From positions 12,604,107 through 12,668,106 of the forward strand of contig CM077823.1 in assembly GCA_039720395.1 (NCBI GenBank): a stretch of DNA of 64,000 bases. Reading direction: 5' to 3'. The notes under the pieces were generated by a model that saw only the letters and a program-made list of their open reading frames with translations, was not told the DNA's origin and did not search any database. Of this stretch, positions 23,072 to 33,025 are shown piece by piece; position 1 is the stretch's first letter; each line of letters begins with the position of its first letter. Source of the stretch: Liquidambar formosana (lineage: Eukaryota; Streptophyta; Magnoliopsida; Saxifragales; Altingiaceae). A program made the translations under genes and the position numbers.

Positions 23072-23796
23072 AGAAAAAGAGAAATGTGGGGGAAAAAAAC
23101 AGAGAGAAGATAAGAGTATATAGGATATGATAGAGATGATATAGAGAAGTTGGTGGAAATTTAGAAATGTGTATGAAAATGAGGGTTGAAGTGGTTCTAT
23201 TTATAAAGAAAAGAGAAGAATATTCTGAATTTGAACTTCAACGGTCACATTCGCTTAAAGACAAAAAAACGGTCGTAATAGGTAAAAGACAAAAAAAGGG
23301 TAATAAATTTGAATTCAAATTTAAATTAAAAAATTTATTGGCGGTTTGAATTCAAATGGCCAACTGTTATAATTTTTATATTTTTCAAACATAATCATAG
23401 GTTAAAATAATAGTTATTCAAATTATTTTCTGCTTTATATTTTATTAAACTTAAATTTACGTTAAAAATTTGAGTTCAAATAACATTTTAAAAATTACAT
23501 ATGTTTAATTACGGTATTTTTTTACAATAATCACGTTATTTAAAAATTTTAAATAATTTTTTTATTAAAATATGTTATTTTAACAATAATCATGCTTGAT
23601 TTTTCCAACGGTCTTAAAATATATAAAATAATGTTCAAATATATTTAAAGTATTAAAATATTAAAATATACAAAATAATAATAAAATATTAAATTTGCTA
23701 ACTCCCTCGGAGCTCCCACCTATAGAGGAGGTAGCAAATTGTCATAGCAAACTTAGATTTGCTATCTTAAATTTACTTATTTCCTTGAAGATGCTC

Positions 23797-24437
23797 TAAA
23801 ATCGCCCAGCCGCGCAAGTGACGCTGTGACAGCAGACAAGGAAGAATCGGAATCACGCCCACGTCAAAAGACCTGTGCGGTGAAACACAGAATCGCAGCC
23901 CCAACATGACACAGTATGATGCCTTTCGTGACAGATATATTACGGAGAAACAATCAGGTGCAGCTAAGGTCCACGCTATGATGCGCGCATGCCATCCTCA
24001 CATCACCGCCATAATCCAAACTGGGTAAAGTGGAGGTCGGCATGATCATCCGACATGATATTTCACAGAGACGTGGTGTCCAACTCTCGCATTGCTGACA
24101 CGTGTTTAGATTCTGGGACTTTATTGTTGTCCTTTCAAGTGAGTGACAAGAGGAGTTTCATGCAAGGCCAACAGCAAAACAGTAGAGAGGATAGAGAGAA
24201 TATATTAGAGAGAGAGAGAGAGAGAGAGAGGGGTGAAGTGTCAATTCAAGGCATTGGCTTGAAATCTGAAACCGATTTGGGGGGGTTTTTCTGTTGTTTT
24301 GTGGTGAATTCTAGGGCTTCTGCAATCTCTGCTTGGTGATGACTTTTTCAGAAATTCAGGTGAGATCTTCCTTCAGAGTTCAGCTACAGGTTGGAGAAGA
24401 GATTTGAGTTTCATAAAATCCTTCCATTCTAGCTCAG
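23797..24437 (+). promoter_or_regulatory. Probable promoter and 5' leader exon, perhaps of PIP5K9
   Basis: Base composition rises to about half GC and the sequence is unlike the AT-rich spacers. It includes cacgtg-like and acacgtgt words (about 24097), a (GA)n leader-like tract at 24207-24231, and two good plant 5' splice sites after 24359 (ttcag|gtgaga) and after 24437 (ctcag|gtgagt). The next + strand gene is the PIP5K9 segment, whose first visible exon needs a codon started upstream. No ATG here gives the right phase, so this would be an untranslated leader. Inference only. Confidence 0.35.
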
Positions 24438-25603
24438 GTGAGTTTATATTTTCTCTTATATATATGTGTATATATATAATATATATGAATGAATATCATT
24501 TGGTTATTCATTTGTTGATTATCATTATCAATTATGGTATTTGGAGTTTCAATTAATTTAAATTTTCTGGATTGTTTACAATTAGTTAAATTACCAATGA
24601 AGAGTTAAATTTAATTCAATTTATATTTGGATGTCCTTTGTAAAAAATGTTGCATTACAAGGATCTATTTATGTTTATTTTATTTATTATTTCAAAACAC
24701 ATAATTAATTATAAGGGACAAGTTAATTTAGCAATGTTCATTATGGTGTGCCTTGTGGAGGGACCATGTGATTTCATTTGTGCAAAAAAAGTAAAGAGTA
24801 AAATCGCGAAACAGTTGCAAGATGTAGTTAATTGTAGTATTTGCATTATCAGTTGCCTTTTAGATAGATTATGATACGAGGGCAGATGACCGTGAAGCAT
24901 TCCAAGAGGATGGGTCATAAGATTGAAAGAAATGTGGATTGGCAGAATGGTAACTGTGCCTGTATCATGATTCATGGTCCAGGAATTTTCTCTGGAGCAC
25001 CTTTTTGAGATTATTAATCTCAAATGGACTGAGTATCCGATCAATCTCTCAAATTTAGCCCAGGGAAAACATTCTAATAATGTGGCTACTTCAACTTATA
25101 TTGTGGGGAATGCTTTCTATGCTAAATTGCATCTTTGTTAATATTTTAGTTCTTGGATAAGAACATAAGATCCTATAACTCTATAAGTTGGATAGGAGTG
25201 ATTCAAATCCTAAGCTAAGTTTCCTTTTTGCTAATAGTCCCGTTCTTGGGTAAGATTGTATAAGCTTCGTAGGAATGTTTCAACAAACATCTAATAAATA
25301 CAGAAAGAGTAGGTTCCTCTAGCAAACTTATGCTGGGATGGTTGCTGGAAGTGTAACCAGAAGCTATGGGGTCTGCAGTCATCATATCCTCAAGTAGGTA
25401 TGTCTTCTCCTTCATCTCCTCTCTTCTTGTCACTGTCTTTCTTTGGTTTTGAACAGATATGTGGGAGGTTTGGTCTGGAAATAAGCAATAGAGTTCCAAT
25501 ATTTACTGATACCTGTGGCTTGTTGGAGGTTGCAGAAATCTAGGTTTACCTCGGTCCCACGAAGGGTCAACAGCGTGGAGTATGGGGTTCCATGTCATTA
25601 AAC
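24438..25603. other. Non-coding, probable intron
   Basis: AT-rich at first, then mixed. Small open frames (24647-24874, 25215-25499) show no domain. A sequence ending in cattaaac plus 23 A (25604-25626) looks like the 3' end of a retroposed element on the + strand, with its 5' limit undefined. Confidence 0.35.
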
Positions 25604-25689
25604 AAAAAAAAAAAAAAAAAAAAAAATGGAATTACCAAGATCCTGCGTTTTGGTGTTCGGAGATTTGTGGGAAATAGGTTTTAGTGGGC

Positions 25690-25878
25690 ATACATCTCAT
25701 GAGCAGGGCGCAAAAAAACGTGCTTTTTACTCTGAGTGTGCGTCGCATGCCTAGGGCGTATGCCTACTCACCTAGTGGGTGTACTGCCTAATATTTAACA
25801 CCCTGAGGCATTTTACCCCCAAAAACATCTTGAAATACACCTAGGGTGTGTCCAAGGTGCGTTTTTTTTAAAACTTTG
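25690..25878. mobile_element. Short palindrome-rich element (CCTAGG/GGCGTATGCC type)
   Basis: The right end on the other strand reads caaagttttaaaaaaaacgc and the left part has gggcgcaaaaaaacgtgctt, so the termini pair. The interior is packed with cctaggg, gcgtatgcc, acctagtgggt and cacctagggtgtg, self-complementary words. It interrupts a copia reverse transcriptase frame just after VYVNDIVLT. Its layout (CAAxG..TTTAAAA terminus, then GC palindromes) parallels the ATATCG-type elements at 51124 and 61094. Confidence 0.5.
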
Positions 25879-25879
25879 G

Positions 25880-28030
25880 TTAACACTATGTCATTCACAT
25901 ACACAAGTGCAGTTACTTTCCTTGAAGTGAATTCTCAACGGACAATGTATGATCTTCTTGAATCTGGTAGTATCATATTTTGCATTGCTCGGGTAAAGCT
26001 ATGAAACTATGCTCTAGGAGATTGCTTTAACCAGTATTATGCCTTCTTCAACTCACACACTTTTCCCTTAGCTAAAGGCAGTCTTCAAATCAAACTTCTG
26101 AAGTGGCGAACCTAAGTTTTGCAGCCAAAGAGAGCAAGACTCGAATTGAATTCATTTTTGAGCAAAACCTTTTGTCATTGATAGAGCCTTATACTTTTCC
26201 CCGAAGTATGCCTTATGCTTTAATATAAACAACCACACACATCTGACCGTCTTTTTATCTCTAGGTAACTAAAGCAATTCGAGTATTGTTATTGTTATTG
26301 TTTTATTTTTGAAGAGCATTTAACTCTTTATAAATTACTTCCTTTCACTTTGGATCATTAAGTGCATCTTATAAGTGATGAGGAATAGATATAGAAAACA
26401 ATTGTGATGTAAAGGCACGATAAGAGGCTGAGAGATGGTAGGAAGAAACAAAGTTAGATATGGGATGTTGCGTACAAGGCCTAAATCACTAAAGAAGTGC
26501 AATAGGAATATCAAAATCATAAAAAAAAGGATTACAAAAATCAACAAACTTAAGATTTCCTGAGGATGATGGTTGCCAAGGAGGGAGAAAAACTTTCTTA
26601 TCCTCCTGTCTTCTTGAATAGATCTTCAGCTCCTTACTAGATTGCTTCTACTCCTCGTGAACTTTACATTAAGAGTTCTTTTCCAGCTGCTCCTACAAAG
26701 GAGTTGTAGGTAATACCAAATACTTCATTGTAGACTCATCTTCACTCTTATTCTTCCCCTTAAGAGAAGTCTTAGATGAAAAATAAGCAATAGACTCAAA
26801 GAGAGTCACATCCATTGAGACAAACTGCTTTCTTGATAGAAGATGAACATTTATAACCCTTATGAGTTGTAGAATACGGTTAGGAAATGCATTTAATGGC
26901 TTTGGGATACAACTTCCTTCGGGTATAGTTATGAATACGGAAAAAGAAACACAACCAGACTCAAGGAGGAACCAAAAATAAAGTAGAGGAAGACGACAGA
27001 GTCAATAACTCCTCTATTGGTTTTTTAAAACCCAAGACCCTAGATGGCGTCTGACTTTTAAAATATGTTGCTATAAGTACAACATTCTCCTAATATGGCT
27101 TAGGAAGCTTCATGAAAAACAATATTGCCCTAATAGCCTCTAAGAGATGACAATTTTTCCTCTCAGCGACCCACCCCATTTTGCTCCCTTTGGTATACAT
27201 TGTTCTCCCCCCTCTCTAACTGTTGGGCTTTTGGATGAGTTTATTAGTTAACAAAGTATCATAGCAGGAGGTCTTGTGTTTGAATTCTCCCCAGTGTATT
27301 TTTGCCTTGGTGCTGCCCCTTATACTTTTTTACTAAGAGTCTGTGTTCCTGTGCAGGAGTTAAAGCCTTTTGATATACATTTTCTCCCATTCCCTAACAA
27401 CTCAGTCTTTTTTAATAATTTGGTTAGTTAAATTTTGTTAGATAGAATGCCACTTAACCCTAAAAGCTTAAGTTATTAGGGAGTGAGTGAACAATGTATA
27501 TCAAGCTAACACCCACCTAACATGTGACCCCATCCTGCACATGGAGAGAGAGAAACAAATGGTCGACTAACAAACAAATAAACTGATTTTTTTTTTTTGG
27601 GGGGGGGGGGGGGAATAAATAGGGGTACCAAGACTTGAACTTAGGACTATCTCAAACCATTGCTATGATATCTTGTTAGTGTATCATTTAAACCCAAAAG
27701 TTTAAGCTACTAGGGAATGGGGCAACAATTTATACCAAGCTAACATGTGATATTTCTTAGAACATGAAAATATGTCACTCTTTTCTTTTAACAAATAAAC
27801 GCAACTTATTCGGGAATAGTGATCAATGAATGTAACAAACCATTTGAAGCCGAATAAGATAGCATCATGAGAGGGACCCCTTACATCAGTGTTAAAAAAA
27901 CAAAGGAACCAACCTCTATTTGGTTTGATTTGGGTTTGAGGCATTGAATGAACTGACCCAAACTGAGAACTGAGCTTACATATGTAACTATATATAATAT
28001 CAGTTGCATTCAAATGAATGATATCACCCA
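25880..28030 (-). pseudogene. Ty1/copia pol remnant, integrase to reverse transcriptase
   Basis: Read on the minus strand from 28000 down, the order is correct for copia. The integrase core has DVRGPSHDAILFGFKWFVTFIDHYSR (about 27900-27810). Its C-terminal part has ILFFMKLPKPY, KPIEELL, PKAIKCI and VSMDVTLFESIAYFSS (27140-26750). The reverse transcriptase has KMNSIRVLLSLAAKL (26150), SPRA and YVNDIVLT (25910). YVNDIVLT corresponds to the catalytic YVDD motif with the first Asp changed to Asn. Stops and shifts are numerous. A 500-bp cluster of short repeats splits the integrase at about 27180-27740, and the palindromic element ends the frame at 25878. Confidence 0.72.
27180..27740. repeat. Cluster of four related SINE-like copies, two in each direction
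   Basis: The phrase ttggtatacattgttctcc ... ctaacaact ... gcttttgg ... agttaaca occurs on + near 27187 and 27370 and on - near 27530 and 27730. One copy has a B-box-like gtgtttgaattctcccc (about 27275). A T12-G15 run (27587-27613) lies inside. The cluster sits within the copia integrase remnant and appears to be a nested or inverted set of one short family; the exact limits are unclear. Confidence 0.5.
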
Positions 28031-28099
28031 TTCTTTTCCTCACGCTAATTGAAATCGTAGCCGTCCATTTGAGGATCGACAGTCCACATTTCAACTTTT

Positions 28100-28223
28100 C
28101 AAGTAGCTACTTTGTCTCTTTTACCAACCAAACATCTTTACCAAATCCACTTTCTGCAAAAAAATAACATCAGGCATTGGAAAGTGTGCGAAGCTTCCCA
28201 TTCTCTCTGTCTCCATCTGAATG

Positions 28224-28255
<32 letters not shown>

Positions 28256-28340
28256 CCCCCCCCTCACCGATGAACAAAATCCACCGATGTCATTGCTGGC
28301 GAGCTACTCTCTCTCTCCATCTGCCACGCCAACCCCCCCT

Positions 28341-28371
<31 letters not shown>

Positions 28372-29950
28372 TATTGGCCTAAGCAAGAGGACCCACTGAC
28401 CGCTGATGGTCCAGAAAACCCTTGACATCTCCATCTCCGACCCACATCCCAACCCACCCTTCTCTGTCTCGCTCCCGTCTCAATGGCATTGTCTGGCTCT
28501 TTATCTTAATGGTCTGGGTTTTCCTATGATACATTTGACTGACGCTCTTGCCTATCATAAGTCCCGAGGTTACCAATTGCAAGATTTGAAGTAAATTGAT
28601 GGGAATAAAAAAACCACTAATCAAGCAGGCCTCCATCACATCTTGTGTAAAGGAAATAGCTCTTTCTTGCCCACTTTTACTATGTAGAAAATATTATCCA
28701 TGAATTCCATCCTGTTAAGTCTGTTTAAAATATGTAACAAGTGAATCTGTATAACAGAATACGTAACAGATGCCCTAAAAGTCTTCAACTCAAATACAAG
28801 ATTATTCATTCCAAAATATGTTAAATATAAACAAATTAAGAGGGGATGTGGAGTGATTGGTGTGGTTCCTAACAACCATTCTGTTTACAATCACCCACAA
28901 CTACCGTTTCACTCTTCCTAGGATTTCAAAACAATTGGTTTTCAATAGCAGATGGCACATAACCCAAAAGAAGAAAAAAGAGACTAGATTGGCAAGATAC
29001 TGTATATACATACAAAAAAAAAAAAAAAAAAAAATCCAACCAGAATTTTAAGTTACACACTAGAATTGCACAGCATATGAATCACCCCCAACTGCTCTTG
29101 ATGGTAGAGTGTACGTTAGTGTGTCATCATCGCTGAGAAAGGATGGTTGCAGAGTTGGAGGTGAGGTCGGCTTGAAGATTGATTTTGAGGCGATGGAGCC
29201 ATCGCTGAAGATTGAGATGGAGGCAGGTAGTCGAGCTTCATGATTACGTTGTCGGCGTTGGTTTTCAGACTCTAGAGATGGAGACGTTGTCGTCATCGTC
29301 CAAGATGAAGACTTTGTCAGGGATGACCTTGTCGGGTATCGTGTTGAGAGAGGATTGCAGTTGTGGCACCATCGTTGTTGGGTCCCCTTGCTTAGTGAGA
29401 GAGAGAGAGAGAGGTGGGTTGGGATGTGCAGGGTTGGGAAGCTTCTTCAAGAAGCTTTGCACTCTGCCTGAAGCTTGAAGCCTGTTGTATCAGGATTTTT
29501 TTGCAGCTATCGGGTCAGGAAGCTTGATGAAATTTTATACTTACATTTAGTATGTATGACCTAGATCCCATAATGTTTCCTCCTTGAATGATATAAATTA
29601 ATGATATGTGGAATAATATTTGGAAGTATGTACTTTTATATTTTTCTTGATTAAAAGAAACTGATATCTAAATCTAAACTTACTAAAAGAATTTCGATGA
29701 TAAAAATAGAGAATATATCTTGAATCATTTTGTGTAAGATTTTTTAAAAATTTTTATGTAGTGAGTCATGAGCTTATTGCGTGAGAAAGGAAGATACAAA
29801 GAAAGGGAGGAGAAGGTTTTCTTCCTTACAGAACAAAAGAAAAGGAAACAAGAAAAAGAAAAAGAAAAAGAAAAAGCAAGAGCACGAAGTGAAAACCTAA
29901 GAGAGGAATATCAAGAAGTCCAATTTGACGTCAACTGAGTTTATGAATCC
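28100..29950. other. Spacer with (CT)n tracts, no gene recognised
   Basis: Two (CT)n tracts lie at about 28222-28252 and 28341-28367. 28200-28500 is C-rich and leader-like. An A22 tract lies near 29012-29033. 29100-29480 is GC-richer, with a GAGA run at 29398-29413. It has an open frame on each strand but no domain I recognise, so it may be captured or unannotated sequence. 29490-29950 is AT- and AAAG-rich. Confidence 0.4.
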
Positions 29951-30059
29951 AACTAAGCGTCATTCTCAACTGTGTGGTGTTTGTTGGGCGAGTCCTACAG
30001 ATGTGGCCTCTTTGATGATCTTTTGTTTTCTTTGGTCTGTGCAAATCTGAGAGGTTGAA

Positions 30060-30690
30060 TCTTTCGGTTCTTCCAGGGAGTCTATAGGGGATAGAATCGT
30101 ATGTCTTGCCTCATTGTGGGTGTTGGTCTCTCCAGCTTTTAAGAGAATCTCTTTGGGAAGTATTTTTCCATATGGTTTGCCATATGGCGTTTGGATCCCT
30201 CCTCCTAGAGGGTACATTAAGCTTAGTTTTGATGGATGCTCACTTGGCTACCCAGGCCAGATACCCATTAGTGGCATTTTTAGAGATTGTAAGGCCAAAA
30301 TTGTGTTCGTGTTTTCTCTTCCAGCAGGGAAAGGTATATCATTAAAAACGGAGTCTTTCTCAGTTGATTGTCAAGGGGGATTTTTCTATTGTCATTTGTC
30401 AATAAAAGGGTGCAATCTAGAACTGTAGGTGCTTGGAGGTTCGCTTCTATTTATCGAGAGATTTTGGACTTGGCAGGTTCTCTCCATATTCAATGGAGAT
30501 GTGTGTTTAGAAAAGCTAACAGGCCCGCGGAGGCTATTTTTTTTCCCTCTTGAGGTGGTTTTGTTTGTCCATTGTTTGCATAGAGGGTTTCTGGTTGGAG
30601 GTTATCTCAGCCTCCCATGTTGATTGTATACCATTTTTTTTTTTTTTTTTGTCAATATAATTCTTTCTGTTTCTTATAAGAAAAAGCATC
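30060..30690 (+). pseudogene. L1 3' fragment with RNase H domain
   Basis: Reads WIPPPRGYIKLSFDGCSLGYPGQ, GIFRDCKAKIVFVFSLPAGKG, then (after a frame change) WRFASIYREILDLAGSLHIQWRCVFRKANRPAEA. This is the RVT_3-type RNase H of plant L1 elements with the first catalytic Asp in SFDG and the typical final RKANRPAE. The end gtcaatataattctttctgt... ttataagaaaaag matches common plant L1 3' ends. The 5' part is missing. A T17 run at about 30633-30650 lies in the 3' region. Confidence 0.68.
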
Positions 30691-30897
30691 ATCCAACTGA
30701 GAAGCAATATCATAATTCTTCTCAGCATAAGTGAAATTATCTCCAAAGACCCCTCTACCTCCTTTAACTCGGGTAATAATACTAGAACAATCACCTTTGG
30801 TCTTTATATTAGATATTTTATTTCCTTTGCTTCCCTCAAGCCCAGGTAAAATTGTGGAGCTTGGCTTTGATGGAGTCATTACATCCACCCTGTCCAC
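30652..30897 (-). other. Unidentified open stretch, possibly a captured coding fragment
   Basis: On the minus strand a coherent Ser/Lys-rich frame of about 80 codons (DVMTPSKPSSTILPGLEG, GDCSSIITRVKGGRGVFGDN, AEKNYDIASQLDDAF) continues upstream in the same frame without obvious homology to the transposons here. It ends against the L1 3' end at 30690. I do not recognise the source. Confidence 0.25.
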
Positions 30898-30899
30898 AG

Positions 30900-31880
30900 A
30901 GAGTGAAAGCAGAATCCTTTGTGAACCTTGTAGATGGCACCTATACCAATTTTCTCCAGACTACAAGAGAATGGCTATCAAATACAGTTTAAATACATAT
31001 GCCCTTATGATTAATCTTTCGATTTCATAAATTAACATATTTTAGAAGCTTAGTTTATCTAGAAGCTTAGTTTATCTATTTATTTTTTGTTTACAGATGT
31101 TTAAAATATATTTTGAATCTCTACTGTTCTATACTAACGGATCATATGATAAATGTATTTATGTTGGTATTTATAGCACTGTTTAACATGTTTTAGAATA
31201 TATTATTTTTAAAAAATTCCAGCTAATACTATTTTAAGCATTTCTAATGATGCTATTAAGTTTTTTTTTCGTTCCTTTGCATTTTGGAATATTTCTTCCC
31301 TTTTACCATTGTTGGGAAGTTCCACATCAATTTGAAAGTTAGGCTAAAGTCCAGTTTACATAGGCATTAATTGTGATTTTGGTGGGAGTTCAATCATGAC
31401 CTTATAAACTCCAATCACCCTTTCCCAGGGTGTCTCAACATTTGTTTCAAAGAACTGTGCTTTGCCCCCAAACTGATGAAATGGCTCTGCTGCAATGGAT
31501 GGCAGAGGGTTTTTTAATGTAAATTTTATTTTCCTTCTTTATTGGTTTCATTGCATTAGTAAATTGATGAGCATTCTTATGCTTTTGTGTATCAAATTCT
31601 TCTTTTTATGTGTTGGATAACATATGCCCATCTTTTCTTTTCCAGTTGTCAATGAGAAAAGCCTTAAATATATCATGAGCTTGTTAACTTTAAATTTTAA
31701 AGCTACATGTGTAAGCAGTGCATGATATTTAGAGTCCGTATTTCTTTCTGGCGTAGCGGAAGTAGCAAAAGAAGAGCACCGTTTTCTTGTAAAATAAGAA
31801 CAAAGAAAATAGAATAAACTCTGAAAATTTTATTGATCAACAATTGTATTCTTGCCCGTAGGCTACAGACATATTTATGA
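30900..31880. other. AT-rich spacer
   Basis: No gene seen. tgttgggaagttccacatcaatttg near 31310 resembles the start of a plant LTR, but no partner end or duplication was found. Confidence 0.4.
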
Positions 31881-31882
31881 AG

Positions 31883-32002
31883 AACTAATACTTGAACTCT
31901 AAGTAAACTGGGAAAATGAATTCTACTAAACTTAGGAAAGCAAACTAATACTTGAACTCTAAATAAATTAGGAAAAGGAATTCTACTAAACTTAGGAAAG
32001 CA
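31883..32002. repeat. 60-bp tandem duplication
   Basis: Units 31883-31942 and 31943-32002 both begin aactaatacttgaactctaa and end ttaggaaagcaa, with about six differences. Immediately after, the hairpin tctagtta-ggaatc-taactaga occurs at 32062-32085, with a nearly identical copy just upstream at about 32026-32049. Confidence 0.85.
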
Positions 32003-32941
32003 ATAAAATAGGAAAGGAAACAAACTTAGTTAGGAATCTAACTAGATTTGGTCTTAAACAAATCTAGTTAGGAATCTAACTAGATTTTCTTAGCCTTTGT
32101 GAAGACTTTTGATGATCCAGCAATAGGCAATGGTGAAGGTGACAGGTCAGGGTGACTTGTCCTACATCACTTTCACTAGAAGAAATTGCTGAGGGAATGC
32201 AGTCAGAGGGAAAACTCTTATTTTAAAAACTATTATCTATGGGAAGCTTCTGGAATTTTGATATTCCTTTTGGGAGCTATAACTTATCTTCGAATCACAC
32301 TTAACTTGATGGAGAAATGTATAACAACATGCATTTTAAAAGCTACGTTTTCTTTTCAAATGAAAGAATATAATACATAACAAGAAGTACTGTATGGAGA
32401 TAGAATCCCACATCTTCTTTTGTTGCTGATCAAAAAAATAGAATCCCACATTATAGCCAACTGTCCTAAAACATTTGTGACAAAATCACACAGATTCATT
32501 TTATAGAGCTTCTGTGTAGTAAACACATCTTTTTGGAAAACAAAAAGCTCACAAAAAAGAATTGACAAATAATGAATATGTTGCAGCAGCAGAGACAAAA
32601 ATTTGAATATTTAACTGTTTTAATTGTCATTCTGTTGATTAATTGTGATGTCCCCACTTTAACTATCACAAGTTCCTTTTGTGTTCAGAGCATCACAACT
32701 GGACCCCATCATTTTATTTCGGTTGTGACTGAGGAAGAGTGTTTGAATGACTTGCTCAAAGTTAAGCAAGGTGTCTGAGATGAGATTTGTGTAATTCATC
32801 CAGAACAGCTAGACCAGGTATCATTTACTGGTCATGGAGAACAGTGAAAGGTGATTTTCATTCTTTAGCACATCTGTATTCTTATTTTAAAATAAAGAAT
32901 GCCAGGCTGTACATTCAAAAAATCATGCTTTGTTTAACTTC

Positions 32942-32982
<41 letters not shown>

Positions 32983-33025
32983 AAGAGTTGTTGATGTTTT
33001 GGTTGGTGTATCTTATATTTTCCAG
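32003..33025. other. Non-coding, upstream intron of the PIP5K9 segment
   Basis: Contains the duplicated hairpin noted at 32026-32085, and an (AT)n tract at 32948-32979 shortly before the splice acceptor ttttccag at 33018-33025. The open frame 32572-32778 has no recognised domain. Confidence 0.5.

Larger units (their letters stand above)
19120..23796. mobile_element. PIF/Harbinger transposon, near complete, 4.7 kb
   Basis: The left end is gagcatctccaatggaggta and the right end on the other strand is gagcatcttcaaggaaataa, flanked by TTA (19117-19119) and TAA (23797-23799). TWA duplications are the rule in this superfamily, so one base has changed or the first pair belongs to the arm. Subterminal repeats of ggtagcaaa/tttgctacc occur at both ends. 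It carries the two genes expected of the superfamily: a Myb/SANT-like ORF1 on + (20279-21475) and a DDE transposase on - (21774-23071), facing each other with about 300 bp between. A run of three related GGAGGAAGGGGATGGAGTA units lies at 19670-19930. Confidence 0.88.

Noticed and set aside
24055..24339. Protein-coding exon of PIP5K9
   Set aside because: The frame contains the (GA)n tract and its possible donors do not fit the phase of the acceptor at 33025.
32572..32778. Possible small secreted protein
   Set aside because: No splice or start context, no homology evident, and it lies in a presumed intron near other spurious frames.
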